A stretch of DNA of 17,904 bases from Methylovirgula sp. (GCA_025356505.1 JANXSV010000377.1:1-17904), one strand, 5' to 3'. Counted from the first letter of the stretch, positions 1 to 6,784 are shown. The notes: generated by a model not told the origin, from the sequence alone. Made by a program: numbers and translations.

Positions 1-498
1 GCTGGCGGTGGCGCTGATGCCGGTAAGGCTCTGAACCTGGCCAAGGTGACTGTCCGCGAGATGCAAAGCGCCGTTTGTGACTGCGATTTTGTCAAACCGC
101 ACAGATGCAGGGGTAGATTGCGGTAGTTTGGGCCAATTGAAACTGTCGCCATTGAAAAAAAGCGTAAGATCGGGTGAGTCAAAACTGACATCGGTAAATT
201 GCAGATCACCGCTCAGAAGCGGCATGGCAGCCAGCTCAAAACGCATGGATTTGGCTGAAAACCTGGCGTCGCCAGAGTTTAGCGGGGCATTGCTGATGCC
301 GGATGCCACAAGATAGGGTGTGGGCAGCAGTTTCACGTCAATATCGCCGGATATTTTGATCGGGCTGCCAACGGCGCGGGAAAGCCGCGTTTCAATCAAA
401 GTTCGCGCTTGTGACCAATCGTAAAAATAAGGCCCGGCGAGCGCCGCAAACAGCACGAGAATAAGCGCGATGGCAAATATGGTCAGGCTTTCGCGCAC
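1..498 (-). CDS. AsmA family protein, N-terminal part (runs off the window)
   Basis: Reading the minus strand from a GTG at 498 gives 166 uninterrupted codons to the window edge. The start is well fixed: an in-frame TAA lies 15 bases upstream (511-513 on the plus strand) and a GAGGGA ribosome site sits just before the GTG. The protein opens with a single hydrophobic segment (about residues 7-21, IFAIALILVLFAALAG). It continues as the typical AsmA N-terminal region: a tyrosine/tryptophan-rich stretch, ARTLIETRLSRAVGSPIKISGDIDVKLLPTPYL, then beta-rich repeats of the F.L....L..G.....D...... type. AsmA proteins are anchored in the inner membrane with a large periplasmic beta-rich part and are linked to outer-membrane lipid and protein homeostasis. 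The C-terminal part is outside the window, so subfamily and length are unknown. Confidence 0.8.
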   Translation of the reverse strand, partial: MRESLTIFAIALILVLFAALAGPYFYDWSQARTLIETRLSRAVGSPIKISGDIDVKLLPTPYLVASGISNAPLNSGDARFSAKSMRFELAAMPLLSGDLQFTDVSFDSPDLTLFFNGDSFNWPKLPQSTPASVRFDKIAVTNGALHLADSHLGQVQSLTGISATAS

Positions 499-568
499 GT
501 TCCCTCGCGGTTAGGATAGTTCAACATGCGTGAGGGATGCACGATCTCCTAATCAGATTTATGGCAGC

Positions 569-2041
569 TTACAAAATTTTACCCGGATTCATGATATTTT
601 GCGGGTCGATGGCGGTTTTGAGGCTGGCCATCACATCCAGTGCGGCGCTGCCATGTTCACGCAGCATATATTTGCGCTTGGCCTGCCCGATTCCGTGCTC
701 TCCCGTGCAGGTTCCGTCCATTGCCAATGCGCGCAGAACCAATCGTTCAATAAAGCCGTCAACCGCCTGCATCTCTGCGGGGTTATCCGTGTCAACAAGG
801 ACGCCAACATGAAAATTACCGTCGCCAACATGGCCGACGATGGGGGCGATCAGCTTGGTTTCCGCAATATCAGCCTGCGTTTCCTCAACGCAGTCAGCAA
901 GCCGTGATATCGGTACGCAGACATCTGTCGCCAGGCTCTTGGTGCCGGGGCGAAGACCGAGCGTGGCCCAATAAACATCGTGGCGCGCCGCCCAGAGTTT
1001 AGAGCGCTCTTCGGGTGCGGTGGCCCAATGGAACGGGCCGCCGCCGAATTCGTCGGCAATTTCGCCAAAGCGGCGGGCATCTTCAGCGACACTGAGGTCA
1101 GACCCATGAAACTCCACCATCAAAAGAGGCATTTCTGGCAAGTTCAGCTTGGAATAGGCGTTGACGCTTTTAACCTGTAGGGCATCGAGCAGCTCGATGC
1201 GTGCCACATTCAGGCCGGACTGGATGGTTGCAATGGTGGCCTCACAAGCCGCGCGCACGGTCGGAAAGGGGCAAATTCCCGCCGATATGGCTTCGGGGAT
1301 GCCGTGCAGTTTGAGCGTAATTTGGGTGATAACCCCAAGCGTGCCTTCGGAGCCAACGAAAAGCCGCGTGAGATCATATCCGGCGGAGGACTTTTTGGCG
1401 CGGGATCCGGTTTTGATAATCTCGCCGTTGGGGAGCACCACCTCCATCGCCAAGACATTGTCTTTCATAGTGCCATAGCGCACGGCATTCGTGCCGGAGG
1501 CCCGCGTCGCTGCCATACCACCAAGAGACGCATCTGCGCCCGGGTCGATTGGGAAAAACAGGCCAACATCGCGCAGGTTTTCGTTGAGCTTTTTGCGGGT
1601 AACGCCGGGCTGCACCGTGCAAGTGAGGTCTTGGGCGTGAACCGCGACCACGGCATTCATGTATGAGGTATCTATCGAAATGCCGCCATAGGGCGCGTTG
1701 ACATGGCCTTCAAGCGAAGTTCCGGTGCCATAGGGAATGATAGGGATTTTATGGGCTGCGCAGATTTTGACCACCAGCGCGATTTCTTCTGCGGTATGGG
1801 GAAACATGACAGCATCGGGGGGTTGTGGCGCGGTCCAGCTTAAAACGTGGGCATGGGCGGCGCGCACGCTGGTGTTGACGGAAAAACGGTTGCCGAACCG
1901 GGCGGCAAGTTCCGCCAATGTAACTTCGAGCGCCTCGGGGGAGGGGCGATGCGGCAAACCGGGAGCGCCAGGCACACGGGAGGGCGCGACGTAGGTTTTT
2001 GTGGGCGTTGTCACGGGGATGTTTCCATGTAGCGTTTCCAT
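569..2041 (-). CDS. FAD-linked D-2-hydroxyacid dehydrogenase, D-lactate dehydrogenase (cytochrome) type
   Basis: 490 residues, the usual length for the GlcD/DLD branch of the VAO/PCMH flavoprotein family. Visible family marks are the FAD PP-loop YGTGTSLEGH (about 104-113), GADASLGGMAATRASGTNA (168-186), GSEGTLGVIT (230-239), the metal/active-site GHVGDGNFH near residue 400, TGEHGIG near 440, and the C-terminal DPQNIMNPGKIL. These enzymes oxidise a D-2-hydroxyacid such as D-lactate to the 2-oxoacid and pass electrons to a cytochrome or the quinone pool. The N-terminal 20-30 residues (Pro/Thr-rich) are not a clear signal peptide, so a cytoplasmic or membrane-associated location is likely. Start: ATG at 2041 has only a weak upstream purine run; an in-frame GTG nine codons on (preceded by GGAAAC) is an alternative. 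The exact substrate cannot be read from the sequence. Divergent from the helicase gene. Confidence 0.88.
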   Translation of the reverse strand: METLHGNIPVTTPTKTYVAPSRVPGAPGLPHRPSPEALEVTLAELAARFGNRFSVNTSVRAAHAHVLSWTAPQPPDAVMFPHTAEEIALVVKICAAHKIPIIPYGTGTSLEGHVNAPYGGISIDTSYMNAVVAVHAQDLTCTVQPGVTRKKLNENLRDVGLFFPIDPGADASLGGMAATRASGTNAVRYGTMKDNVLAMEVVLPNGEIIKTGSRAKKSSAGYDLTRLFVGSEGTLGVITQITLKLHGIPEAISAGICPFPTVRAACEATIATIQSGLNVARIELLDALQVKSVNAYSKLNLPEMPLLMVEFHGSDLSVAEDARRFGEIADEFGGGPFHWATAPEERSKLWAARHDVYWATLGLRPGTKSLATDVCVPISRLADCVEETQADIAETKLIAPIVGHVGDGNFHVGVLVDTDNPAEMQAVDGFIERLVLRALAMDGTCTGEHGIGQAKRKYMLREHGSAALDVMASLKTAIDPQNIMNPGKIL

Positions 2042-2044
2042 TTT

Positions 2045-2058
2045 TCACTCGAGAGTGA
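2045..2058. promoter_or_regulatory. 14-bp inverted repeat just upstream of the D-lactate dehydrogenase-type gene
   Basis: TCACTC-GA-GAGTGA: perfect 6-base arms around a 2-base centre, lying 4 bases upstream of the ATG at 2041. The position fits a repressor operator or a structure affecting translation initiation of the minus-strand gene. No matching regulator is encoded nearby, and I see no convincing -35/-10 pair around it. Confidence 0.35.
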
Positions 2059-2185
2059 CGCTGAAACAGTGCCTGTGCAAGGGCTTATCCCATGATGGCT
2101 GCGCCAATATCACGCCTTATCCTCGACATTTATCGCCCTGCGCCCCACATTGAAGGCTTCCGATTCGTTTTGTTAAGGTCTTGCC

Positions 2186-4573
2186 GTGTCTCGCGCCACC
2201 CCTCTTGAACCCTATGTGCCTGATGCTGGCGGCATTGCTGCGCGCGCTCGCGCGGTTGCAACCGGTGGGGCGCGCTATCTTGAGGGGCTTAATCCTGAAC
2301 AGCGCGAGGCGGTTGAGACGCTGGACGGGCCACTGCTGATTTTGGCAGGGGCGGGCACAGGTAAAACCCGGGTGCTGACAACGCGCATCGCGCATCTGCT
2401 GGCAACGGGACGCGCCCGCGCGCATGAGATTTTGGCGGTGACCTTCACCAATAAGGCGGCGCGTGAAATGAAGCATCGTCTTGGCAAGCTTGCCGGCCCA
2501 GCCGCCGAGGGCATGCCGTGGTTAGGGACCTTTCACTCTATCGGCACCAAGATTTTGCGCCGCCACGCGGAACTGGTCGGGCTGAAGTCTGATTTCACCA
2601 TTCTGGACACTGACGATCAAATCCGGCTGCTGAAACAGGTTTTGCAGGCCGAAAATATTGACGATAAGCGCTGGCCTGCGCGCCAGCTTGCCTATTTGAT
2701 CGACAGCTGGAAAAACCGCGGCCTCACTCCCGACAAGGTGCAGTCCGGCGAGGCTTCGGCTTTTGCCAATGGCAAGGGCGGCAAACTCTACAAAATTTAT
2801 CAGGAGCGGCTCAAAATCTTAAATGCTGCGGATTTCGGCGATTTGCTCGTCGAAGGCCTGAGGCTGCTGCGCGAAAATCCCGATGTGCTCGCGCTGTATC
2901 AGGAGCGCTTCAAATATATGATGGTGGACGAGTATCAGGACACCAATGTTGTCCAATATTTGTGGCTGAAACTGCTGGCACAAAAGCGCCAGAATATTTG
3001 TTGCGTGGGCGACGACGACCAATCTATTTATGGTTGGCGCGGGGCCGAGGTGGATAATATTTTGCGGTTTGAACATGAGTTCAAAGGTGCGAAAGTTATC
3101 AAGCTTGAGCGCAATTACCGCTCAACCGGCCACATTCTTGGCGCGGCGGCTCATCTTATCTCCAAAAACGACGGACGGCTTGGCAAAACCCTATTTACCG
3201 ATGATGAGGACGGCGAGCGTGTCACGGTGACCGGCGTGTGGGACTCTGAAGAAGAAGCCCGCATCGTCGGCGAGGATATCGAGCAGCAACAGCGCCGCCA
3301 GCACAGCTTGGACGAAATGGCGGTTCTGGTGCGTGCGTCATTCCAGATGCGGGAATTTGAAGAGCGCTTCATCACCCTCGGTCTGCCATACCGGGTTATT
3401 GGCGGGCCGCGCTTTTATGAGCGGTTGGAGATCCGGGATGCGCTGGCTTACATGCGTATGGTGGCGCAACCGGCTGACGATCTGGCGTTTGAGCGGATTA
3501 TCAACACGCCCAAGCGCGGCCTTGGCGATGCGACCTTGCAGGTGCTGCACACTTATGCGCGGGCGCAGGGCGTTCCGCTGATGCAGGCGGCGCGGGTTAT
3601 GGTCGAGACCGAAGAGTTAAAGCCAAAACCGCGTCAGACCCTGCGCGATCTGGTACAGGCTTTTGCGCGCTGGAGCAGCCAGATTGAAACCATGAAGCAA
3701 AACGAGCTTGCCGAACTGGTTTTGGAAGAGTCCGGCTACACCGATATGTGGAAAAACGACAAGGCGCCTGACGCGCCATCGCGCTTGGAAAACCTCAAAG
3801 AGCTCTGCCGCTCGATGGAAGAGTTTCAAGATTTGGGCGCTTTTCTCGAGCATGTTTCGCTGGTTATGGATGTTGAACAGGGCGAAAGCGGCGAAAAAGT
3901 CTCGATCATGACCTTGCACGCAGCCAAGGGACTCGAATTTGAAACTGTGTTTCTGCCAGGCTGGGAGGAGGCTCTGTTTCCGCATCAACGCTCTCTAGAT
4001 GAGAGCGGGCGGGCGGGCTTGGAAGAAGAGCGAAGGCTGGCCTATGTCGGCATTACCCGTGCCAAGCGCCGCGCCAAGATATTTTTTGCCACCAACCGCC
4101 GCATTCACGGCATGTGGCAGGTGACAATTCCATCGCGGTTTTTGGATGAGCTTCCCGCCATGCATGTGGAGGTAGTGGAAGCGCCCGGCGCGCAGAACTT
4201 TGGCGGCTATGGCCAGAGCCGGTTTGACCGCTCGAACACGTTTTCCAGCGGCTACACCACACCCGGCTGGCAGCGCGGGCAGGAACGTCAAAACGCTTCG
4301 CGTCAAAGTAATTCGGGGCAAGGCTCTTCTGGGCAGCCAACCGGACGCGGCGCGGATGTCTCAAGCCTCCGGCGCGGGCCGCCGCAGATCGAGCTTCGCC
4401 CTGCAGCAAGCTCCTATGCGCCGCAGGGGTCTAGTTTTGACATAGGCATGCGGGTGTTTCATCTTAAATTCGGCCCCGGCGATGTGGCTGGAATAGATGG
4501 CAACAAGCTGACCATTGATTTTGACAAGGCTGGCCGCAAGATGGTGCTCGACAGTTTTGTGGAGAAGCGGTGA
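2186..4573 (+). CDS. uvrD: ATP-dependent DNA helicase, UvrD/PcrA type (superfamily 1)
   Basis: 795 residues. All SF1A helicase motifs are present in order: Q-motif LNPEQREAV (35-43), Walker A AGAGTGKT (54-61), Ia VTFTNKAAREM (85-95), II VDEYQDTN (247-254), III GDDDQSIYGWRG (275-286), IV ERNYRST, V TLHAAKGLEFETVFLPGWEE and VI EERRLAYVGITRAKR. This is a 3'-5' helicase acting in nucleotide excision and mismatch repair. The C-terminus has a Gln/Ser/Gly/Arg-rich, probably disordered stretch (about residues 690-750). It ends in a short conserved tail (FHLKFGPGDVAGIDGNKLTIDFDKAGRKMVLDSFVEKR), the Tudor-like domain of UvrD/PcrA proteins that contacts RNA polymerase in studied members. The start is GTG at 2186 with AAGG about 8 bases upstream. 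The residues before the Q-motif align poorly with anything I can recall, so a later start is possible. Confidence 0.95.
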   Translation: MSRATPLEPYVPDAGGIAARARAVATGGARYLEGLNPEQREAVETLDGPLLILAGAGTGKTRVLTTRIAHLLATGRARAHEILAVTFTNKAAREMKHRLGKLAGPAAEGMPWLGTFHSIGTKILRRHAELVGLKSDFTILDTDDQIRLLKQVLQAENIDDKRWPARQLAYLIDSWKNRGLTPDKVQSGEASAFANGKGGKLYKIYQERLKILNAADFGDLLVEGLRLLRENPDVLALYQERFKYMMVDEYQDTNVVQYLWLKLLAQKRQNICCVGDDDQSIYGWRGAEVDNILRFEHEFKGAKVIKLERNYRSTGHILGAAAHLISKNDGRLGKTLFTDDEDGERVTVTGVWDSEEEARIVGEDIEQQQRRQHSLDEMAVLVRASFQMREFEERFITLGLPYRVIGGPRFYERLEIRDALAYMRMVAQPADDLAFERIINTPKRGLGDATLQVLHTYARAQGVPLMQAARVMVETEELKPKPRQTLRDLVQAFARWSSQIETMKQNELAELVLEESGYTDMWKNDKAPDAPSRLENLKELCRSMEEFQDLGAFLEHVSLVMDVEQGESGEKVSIMTLHAAKGLEFETVFLPGWEEALFPHQRSLDESGRAGLEEERRLAYVGITRAKRRAKIFFATNRRIHGMWQVTIPSRFLDELPAMHVEVVEAPGAQNFGGYGQSRFDRSNTFSSGYTTPGWQRGQERQNASRQSNSGQGSSGQPTGRGADVSSLRRGPPQIELRPAASSYAPQGSSFDIGMRVFHLKFGPGDVAGIDGNKLTIDFDKAGRKMVLDSFVEKR

Positions 4574-4601
4574 GGGGCGGTTAGGCTAGAAGGTGCGGGG
4601 C

Positions 4602-4612
4602 TGCGTTAGGCG
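4602..4612. repeat. 11-bp direct repeat, left copy, flanking the hicA/hicB module
   Basis: TGCGTTAGGCG, identical to 5233-5243. It lies between the uvrD stop and the predicted hicA promoter. Its core GTTAGGC occurs once more at 4580-4586, so the uvrD-hicA gap has two copies 25 bases apart. See the matching right copy for what it may mean. Confidence 0.6.
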
Positions 4613-4629
4613 GGGCAAATTGCAGTGCA

Positions 4630-4659
4630 TTGAAACTTATCCTTACAGCCGTTCAAAAT
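4630..4659 (+). promoter_or_regulatory. Predicted hicA promoter
   Basis: TTGAAA (4630-4635), an 18-base spacer and CAAAAT (4654-4659), a four-of-six -10. Transcription would start near 4666, about 28 bases before the hicA ATG. The -35 overlaps an imperfect palindrome (4619-4631, ATTGCAGTGCATT), and the -10 to +1 region overlaps the inverted repeat at 4650-4673. Confidence 0.4.
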
Positions 4660-4673
4660 ACGGGCACTGAACG
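4650..4673. promoter_or_regulatory. Inverted repeat over the hicA -10 region and start site (candidate operator)
   Basis: CGTTCA (4650-4655) and TGAACG (4668-4673) are perfect 6-base inverted arms separated by 12 bases. The two half-sites are 18 bases apart centre to centre, so a dimeric repressor could cover the hicA promoter. In hicAB operons HicB usually does this, but the HicB here lacks the usual DNA-binding tail. Function is inference. Confidence 0.4.
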
Positions 4674-4693
4674 AAACATAGAAGGTGCCCCAA

Positions 4694-4888
4694 ATGCTCA
4701 CCAACAGCCGCGATATTGTCCGCCGTCTTGAAAAGGACGGTTGGAGAGAGGTGCGCGTCAAAGGGAGCCACCACCAGTTTAAACACCCAAACAAAACAGG
4801 GCGCGTGACCGTGGCGCATCCGAAAAAAGACATCCCGCTGAAAACCGTTCAAGACATCTATCGCCAAGCAGGATGGCCGAGAGATTAA
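4694..4888 (+). CDS. hicA: HicA family mRNA-interferase toxin
   Basis: 64 residues, a full-length HicA (family about 60). The small dsRNA-binding-like fold is recognisable from NSRDIVRRLEKDGWREVRVKGSHHQFKHP, with the catalytic histidine in GSHHQF (His26). The typical end VTVAHPKKDIPLKTVQDIYRQAGW follows. HicA toxins cleave mRNA and are neutralised by HicB. I place the start at ATG 4694 because GAAGG (4681-4685) lies 8 bases upstream; a GTG at 4685 would overlap that ribosome site. The gene stops in TTAA (4885-4888), which is also the stop of the HicB-like gene on the other strand. hicA and hicB are normally in one operon, so the convergent arrangement is odd. The active-site residues look intact, so a functional toxin is plausible. 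Confidence 0.85.
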   Translation: MLTNSRDIVRRLEKDGWREVRVKGSHHQFKHPNKTGRVTVAHPKKDIPLKTVQDIYRQAGWPRD

Positions 4889-5181
4889 GCGGCGTAGCGA
4901 ATGTTCGTCGTCTTTGGTGCGGGAATCGCTATAATCAATACAGCGGTTGATATACTCTCTGCCCATTCGGGGTCTGCCTTTACGGCGTCGTAGTCGCGCG
5001 TCGGCGGAACTGGCAAATTGTCTTCCAACATGCCTTCGTACCAAAGCTCCAAGGCCCCTTGAGCATTGGAAAAGAGATCATTCATCGCGTCTGCCGCGGA
5101 AAAACACCCTTGCGCGTCGGGGAAGCTCATCCCGTAGGCGCTGTTTTTGTCTTTGTGGATGATGACGAGATAAGGATTCAT
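4885..5181 (-). CDS. hicB: HicB-like antitoxin lacking the C-terminal DNA-binding domain
   Basis: 98 residues. The N-terminal degenerate RNase H-like domain of HicB is clear: YLVIIHKDKNSAYGMSFPDAQGC (4-26), then GALELWYEGMLEDNLPVPPTRDYDAVKADPEWAES (42-76) and AVLIIAIPAPKT (80-91). Full-length HicB proteins normally continue from this point with a ribbon-helix-helix (or HTH) segment of about 40 residues (..RVNITLPE..). Here the frame stops after seven more residues, and no such segment appears in other frames beyond the stop. The RNase H-like part alone is the HicA-binding part in studied pairs, so neutralisation may persist while autoregulation is lost. I chose ATG 5181 because homology begins there and a promoter sits directly upstream; the open frame extends to 5409 but overlaps another gene. 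No Shine-Dalgarno is visible. It faces hicA and shares the TTAA. Confidence 0.8.
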   Translation of the reverse strand: MNPYLVIIHKDKNSAYGMSFPDAQGCFSAADAMNDLFSNAQGALELWYEGMLEDNLPVPPTRDYDAVKADPEWAESISTAVLIIAIPAPKTTNIRYAA

Positions 5182-5188
5182 TGCTGAG

Positions 5189-5217
5189 ACAATAGCGCGG
5201 ATTGGATTTCGCGTCAA
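5189..5217 (-). promoter_or_regulatory. Predicted hicB promoter, probably giving a leaderless transcript
   Basis: On the minus strand: TTGACG (5212-5217), a 17-base spacer and TATTGT (5189-5194). The -10 ends 7 bases before the A of the hicB ATG (5181), so transcription should begin at or within two bases of the start codon. That agrees with the absence of a Shine-Dalgarno sequence. Confidence 0.55.
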
Positions 5218-5232
5218 AACCTTCAATTTCGT

Positions 5233-5243
5233 TGCGTTAGGCG
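5233..5243. repeat. 11-bp direct repeat, right copy, flanking the hicA/hicB module
   Basis: TGCGTTAGGCG, identical to 4602-4612 in the same orientation. The two copies bracket both toxin-antitoxin genes and both of their predicted promoters (spacing 631 bases) and leave out the neighbouring genes. This is compatible with a cassette-like insertion or a recombination scar, but 11 bases is short and chance is not excluded. Confidence 0.6.
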
Positions 5244-5266
5244 TATTAAAATTTCGAGCATTCCAG

Positions 5267-5512
5267 CTACTCCCCTCGATTACACACCATTTGCGCAGGC
5301 TGGCAGGCAATGCCGGGGAGGGAACAGGAAATTTTATCCGGGCCGCGCAGGCAGGTCGTGCAGGCGTCGCTCCATTCCATGCATTTTGGATGTGTGGTCG
5401 AGAAAGCATCTACCTTCACCAGCTCGCGGCCGTTCTGAGGCGGAGCCGGGCCAAAAAATGTGAAAGCCGCCATTAAAGCGATGTATGGCAGGATTTGCTT
5501 TAGCTCAGACAT
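5267..5512 (-). CDS. Small six-cysteine protein, probably exported; function unknown
   Basis: 81 residues. Residues 7-21 are hydrophobic (ILPYIALMAAFTFFG) after a single lysine, which suggests a signal peptide or N-terminal anchor with weak positive charge. The remainder is polar with cysteines at 44, 51, 54, 63, 70 and 77 (C-x6-C-x2-C-x8-C-x6-C-x6-C), within CMEWSDACTTCLRGPDKISCS and CQPAQMVC. An even number of closely spaced cysteines in an exported protein suggests disulfides; metal binding is the alternative. I have a general impression of similar small C..WSDGC.TC proteins in alphaproteobacteria but cannot name a family. Coding is supported by a strong promoter at 5534-5562 and a GGGGTGAG ribosome site directly before the ATG at 5512. 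It lies 85 bases upstream of hicB on the same strand, outside the repeats that bracket the toxin-antitoxin genes. Confidence 0.7.
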   Translation of the reverse strand: MSELKQILPYIALMAAFTFFGPAPPQNGRELVKVDAFSTTHPKCMEWSDACTTCLRGPDKISCSLPGIACQPAQMVCNRGE

Positions 5513-5533
5513 GACTCACCCCGTATTTGCGGT

Positions 5534-5562
5534 ATTTTACGCGGGATGAGCTCCATTGTCAT
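5534..5562 (-). promoter_or_regulatory. Predicted promoter of the six-cysteine protein gene
   Basis: On the minus strand: ATGACA (5557-5562), a 17-base spacer and TAAAAT (5534-5539); each hexamer matches five of six consensus positions. The expected start near 5527 leaves a leader of about 15 bases carrying the ribosome site. Confidence 0.6.
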
Positions 5563-5599
5563 CGGGGATTGTTTTCGGAGTGGCATTTGTGACTGCGAT

Positions 5600-6715
5600 T
5601 CACAGCCCGAGAATGCTTTCGGGGCTTGTGTATTTCAGCCCATGCGCCTCGGCAACTGCCGAATATGTCACTTTGTGATCATGGACGTTAAGGCCATTGC
5701 GCAGGTGCTTGTCGTCGGTAAGCGCCTTTTGCCAGCCTTTGTCGGCTATCGCCAAAGCAAAGGGAAGCGTGGCGTTGTTGAGGGCAAAAGTTGAGGTGCG
5801 CGCTACCGCGCCCGGCATATTTGCCACGCAATAGTGCACCACGCCATCGACAACATAGGTTGGGTCGGCATGGGTGGTTGCGCGCGAGGTCTCTGTGCAG
5901 CCACCCTGATCGATGGCAACATCGACGATCACCGAACCGGGTTTCATGGTTTTAAGCATGGCGCGCGTGACCAATTTGGGGGCTGCCGCTCCAGGAATGA
6001 GCACGGTGCCGATGAGCAAATCGGCGCGCTTGACCAAGTCTTCGATCGCTGAGCGGGTGGAGAAAATCGTGCGCACGCCCGTTCCAAATTGCGCCGAAAG
6101 GCGGCGCAATACTTCAGCAGAGCGGTCAACAACGGTGACATTTGCGCCCATCCCAAGTGCTATTGTGGCCGCATGGGTGCCGGACACGCCGCCGCCTAGG
6201 ATGACTACCTCGGCTGCGGGCACTCCGGGAACGCCACCCAACAAAATACCGCGTCCGCCGGCGGCCTTTTCCAGCGCATGTGCGCCGACTTGAGGCGCCA
6301 GCCGCCCCGCCACTTCCGACATCGGGGTCAGCAGAGGAAGGCCGCCCGTGGGCGACGTCACTGTTTCATAAGCGATGCAGGTTGCGCCTGAGGCGATAAG
6401 ATCATGGGTCTGCTCGGCATCAGGAGCCAGATGTAAATAAGTGAACAGGATCTGACCCGGCTTCAGCCGCTTGCGCTCGATGCTCAACGGCTCTTTCACC
6501 TTAATGATCATGTCCTGAGCGTAGACAGTTTCGGCGTCCGCAACCATGGTGGCACCCGCCACGATATATTCTGCATCAGAGAGGCCGGAGCCTTCACCTG
6601 CGCCTTTTTCAACGCTGACACTATGACCGTGGTGCACGAGTTCGGCGACCGATGATGGCGTCATGCCGACGCGGAATTCGTTGTTCTTGATTTCCTTTGG
6701 CACACCGATTTTCAT
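5600..6715 (-). CDS. ald: Alanine dehydrogenase
   Basis: 371 residues, exactly the usual length. It catalyses the reversible NAD-dependent oxidative deamination of L-alanine to pyruvate and ammonium in the cytoplasm. Family marks are MKIGVPKEIKNNEFRVGMTP with the substrate-binding arginine at 15, KVKEP (Lys74), LHLAPD (His95), TSPTGGLPLLTPMSEVAGRLAPQVGA, the Rossmann motif ILGGGVSGTHAA (about 175-186), and DVAIDQGGCTETSRATTHADP with the catalytic aspartate. The start at ATG 6715 is set by this N-terminus and by GGGAGC about 9 bases upstream; the frame is open for 28 further codons that do not belong. Divergent from an Lrp/AsnC-type regulator, a frequent arrangement in which the regulator (AldR-like) activates ald in response to alanine. 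Confidence 0.96.
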   Translation of the reverse strand: MKIGVPKEIKNNEFRVGMTPSSVAELVHHGHSVSVEKGAGEGSGLSDAEYIVAGATMVADAETVYAQDMIIKVKEPLSIERKRLKPGQILFTYLHLAPDAEQTHDLIASGATCIAYETVTSPTGGLPLLTPMSEVAGRLAPQVGAHALEKAAGGRGILLGGVPGVPAAEVVILGGGVSGTHAATIALGMGANVTVVDRSAEVLRRLSAQFGTGVRTIFSTRSAIEDLVKRADLLIGTVLIPGAAAPKLVTRAMLKTMKPGSVIVDVAIDQGGCTETSRATTHADPTYVVDGVVHYCVANMPGAVARTSTFALNNATLPFALAIADKGWQKALTDDKHLRNGLNVHDHKVTYSAVAEAHGLKYTSPESILGL

Positions 6716-6784
6716 GGCTTTGCTCCCGAATTTACAGATGGACCTAGAGTGCCGCGCCCGCCGCGCAATGTCCCACCAAAGGCA

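Noticed and set aside
77..316. 79-codon plus-strand open frame at the left end
   Set aside because: It lies opposite the AsmA coding sequence, which has clear family features and a supported start.
4930..4935. Perfect TATAAT on the plus strand inside the 3' part of hicB
   Set aside because: The hexamer 17 bases upstream is GTCGTC, not a -35, and no gene follows that would use it.
4580..5242. GTTAGGC copies (4580, 4605, 5236) as integron attC core sites (consensus GTTRRRY)
   Set aside because: The heptamer fits the core consensus, but I find no complementary RYYYAAC at the required distance and no imperfect palindrome of attC type at either end; no integrase is in the window.
5182..5409. N-terminal extension of the HicB-like frame to 5409
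   Set aside because: The added residues show no HicB similarity, contain the hicB promoter and overlap the six-cysteine gene in another frame.
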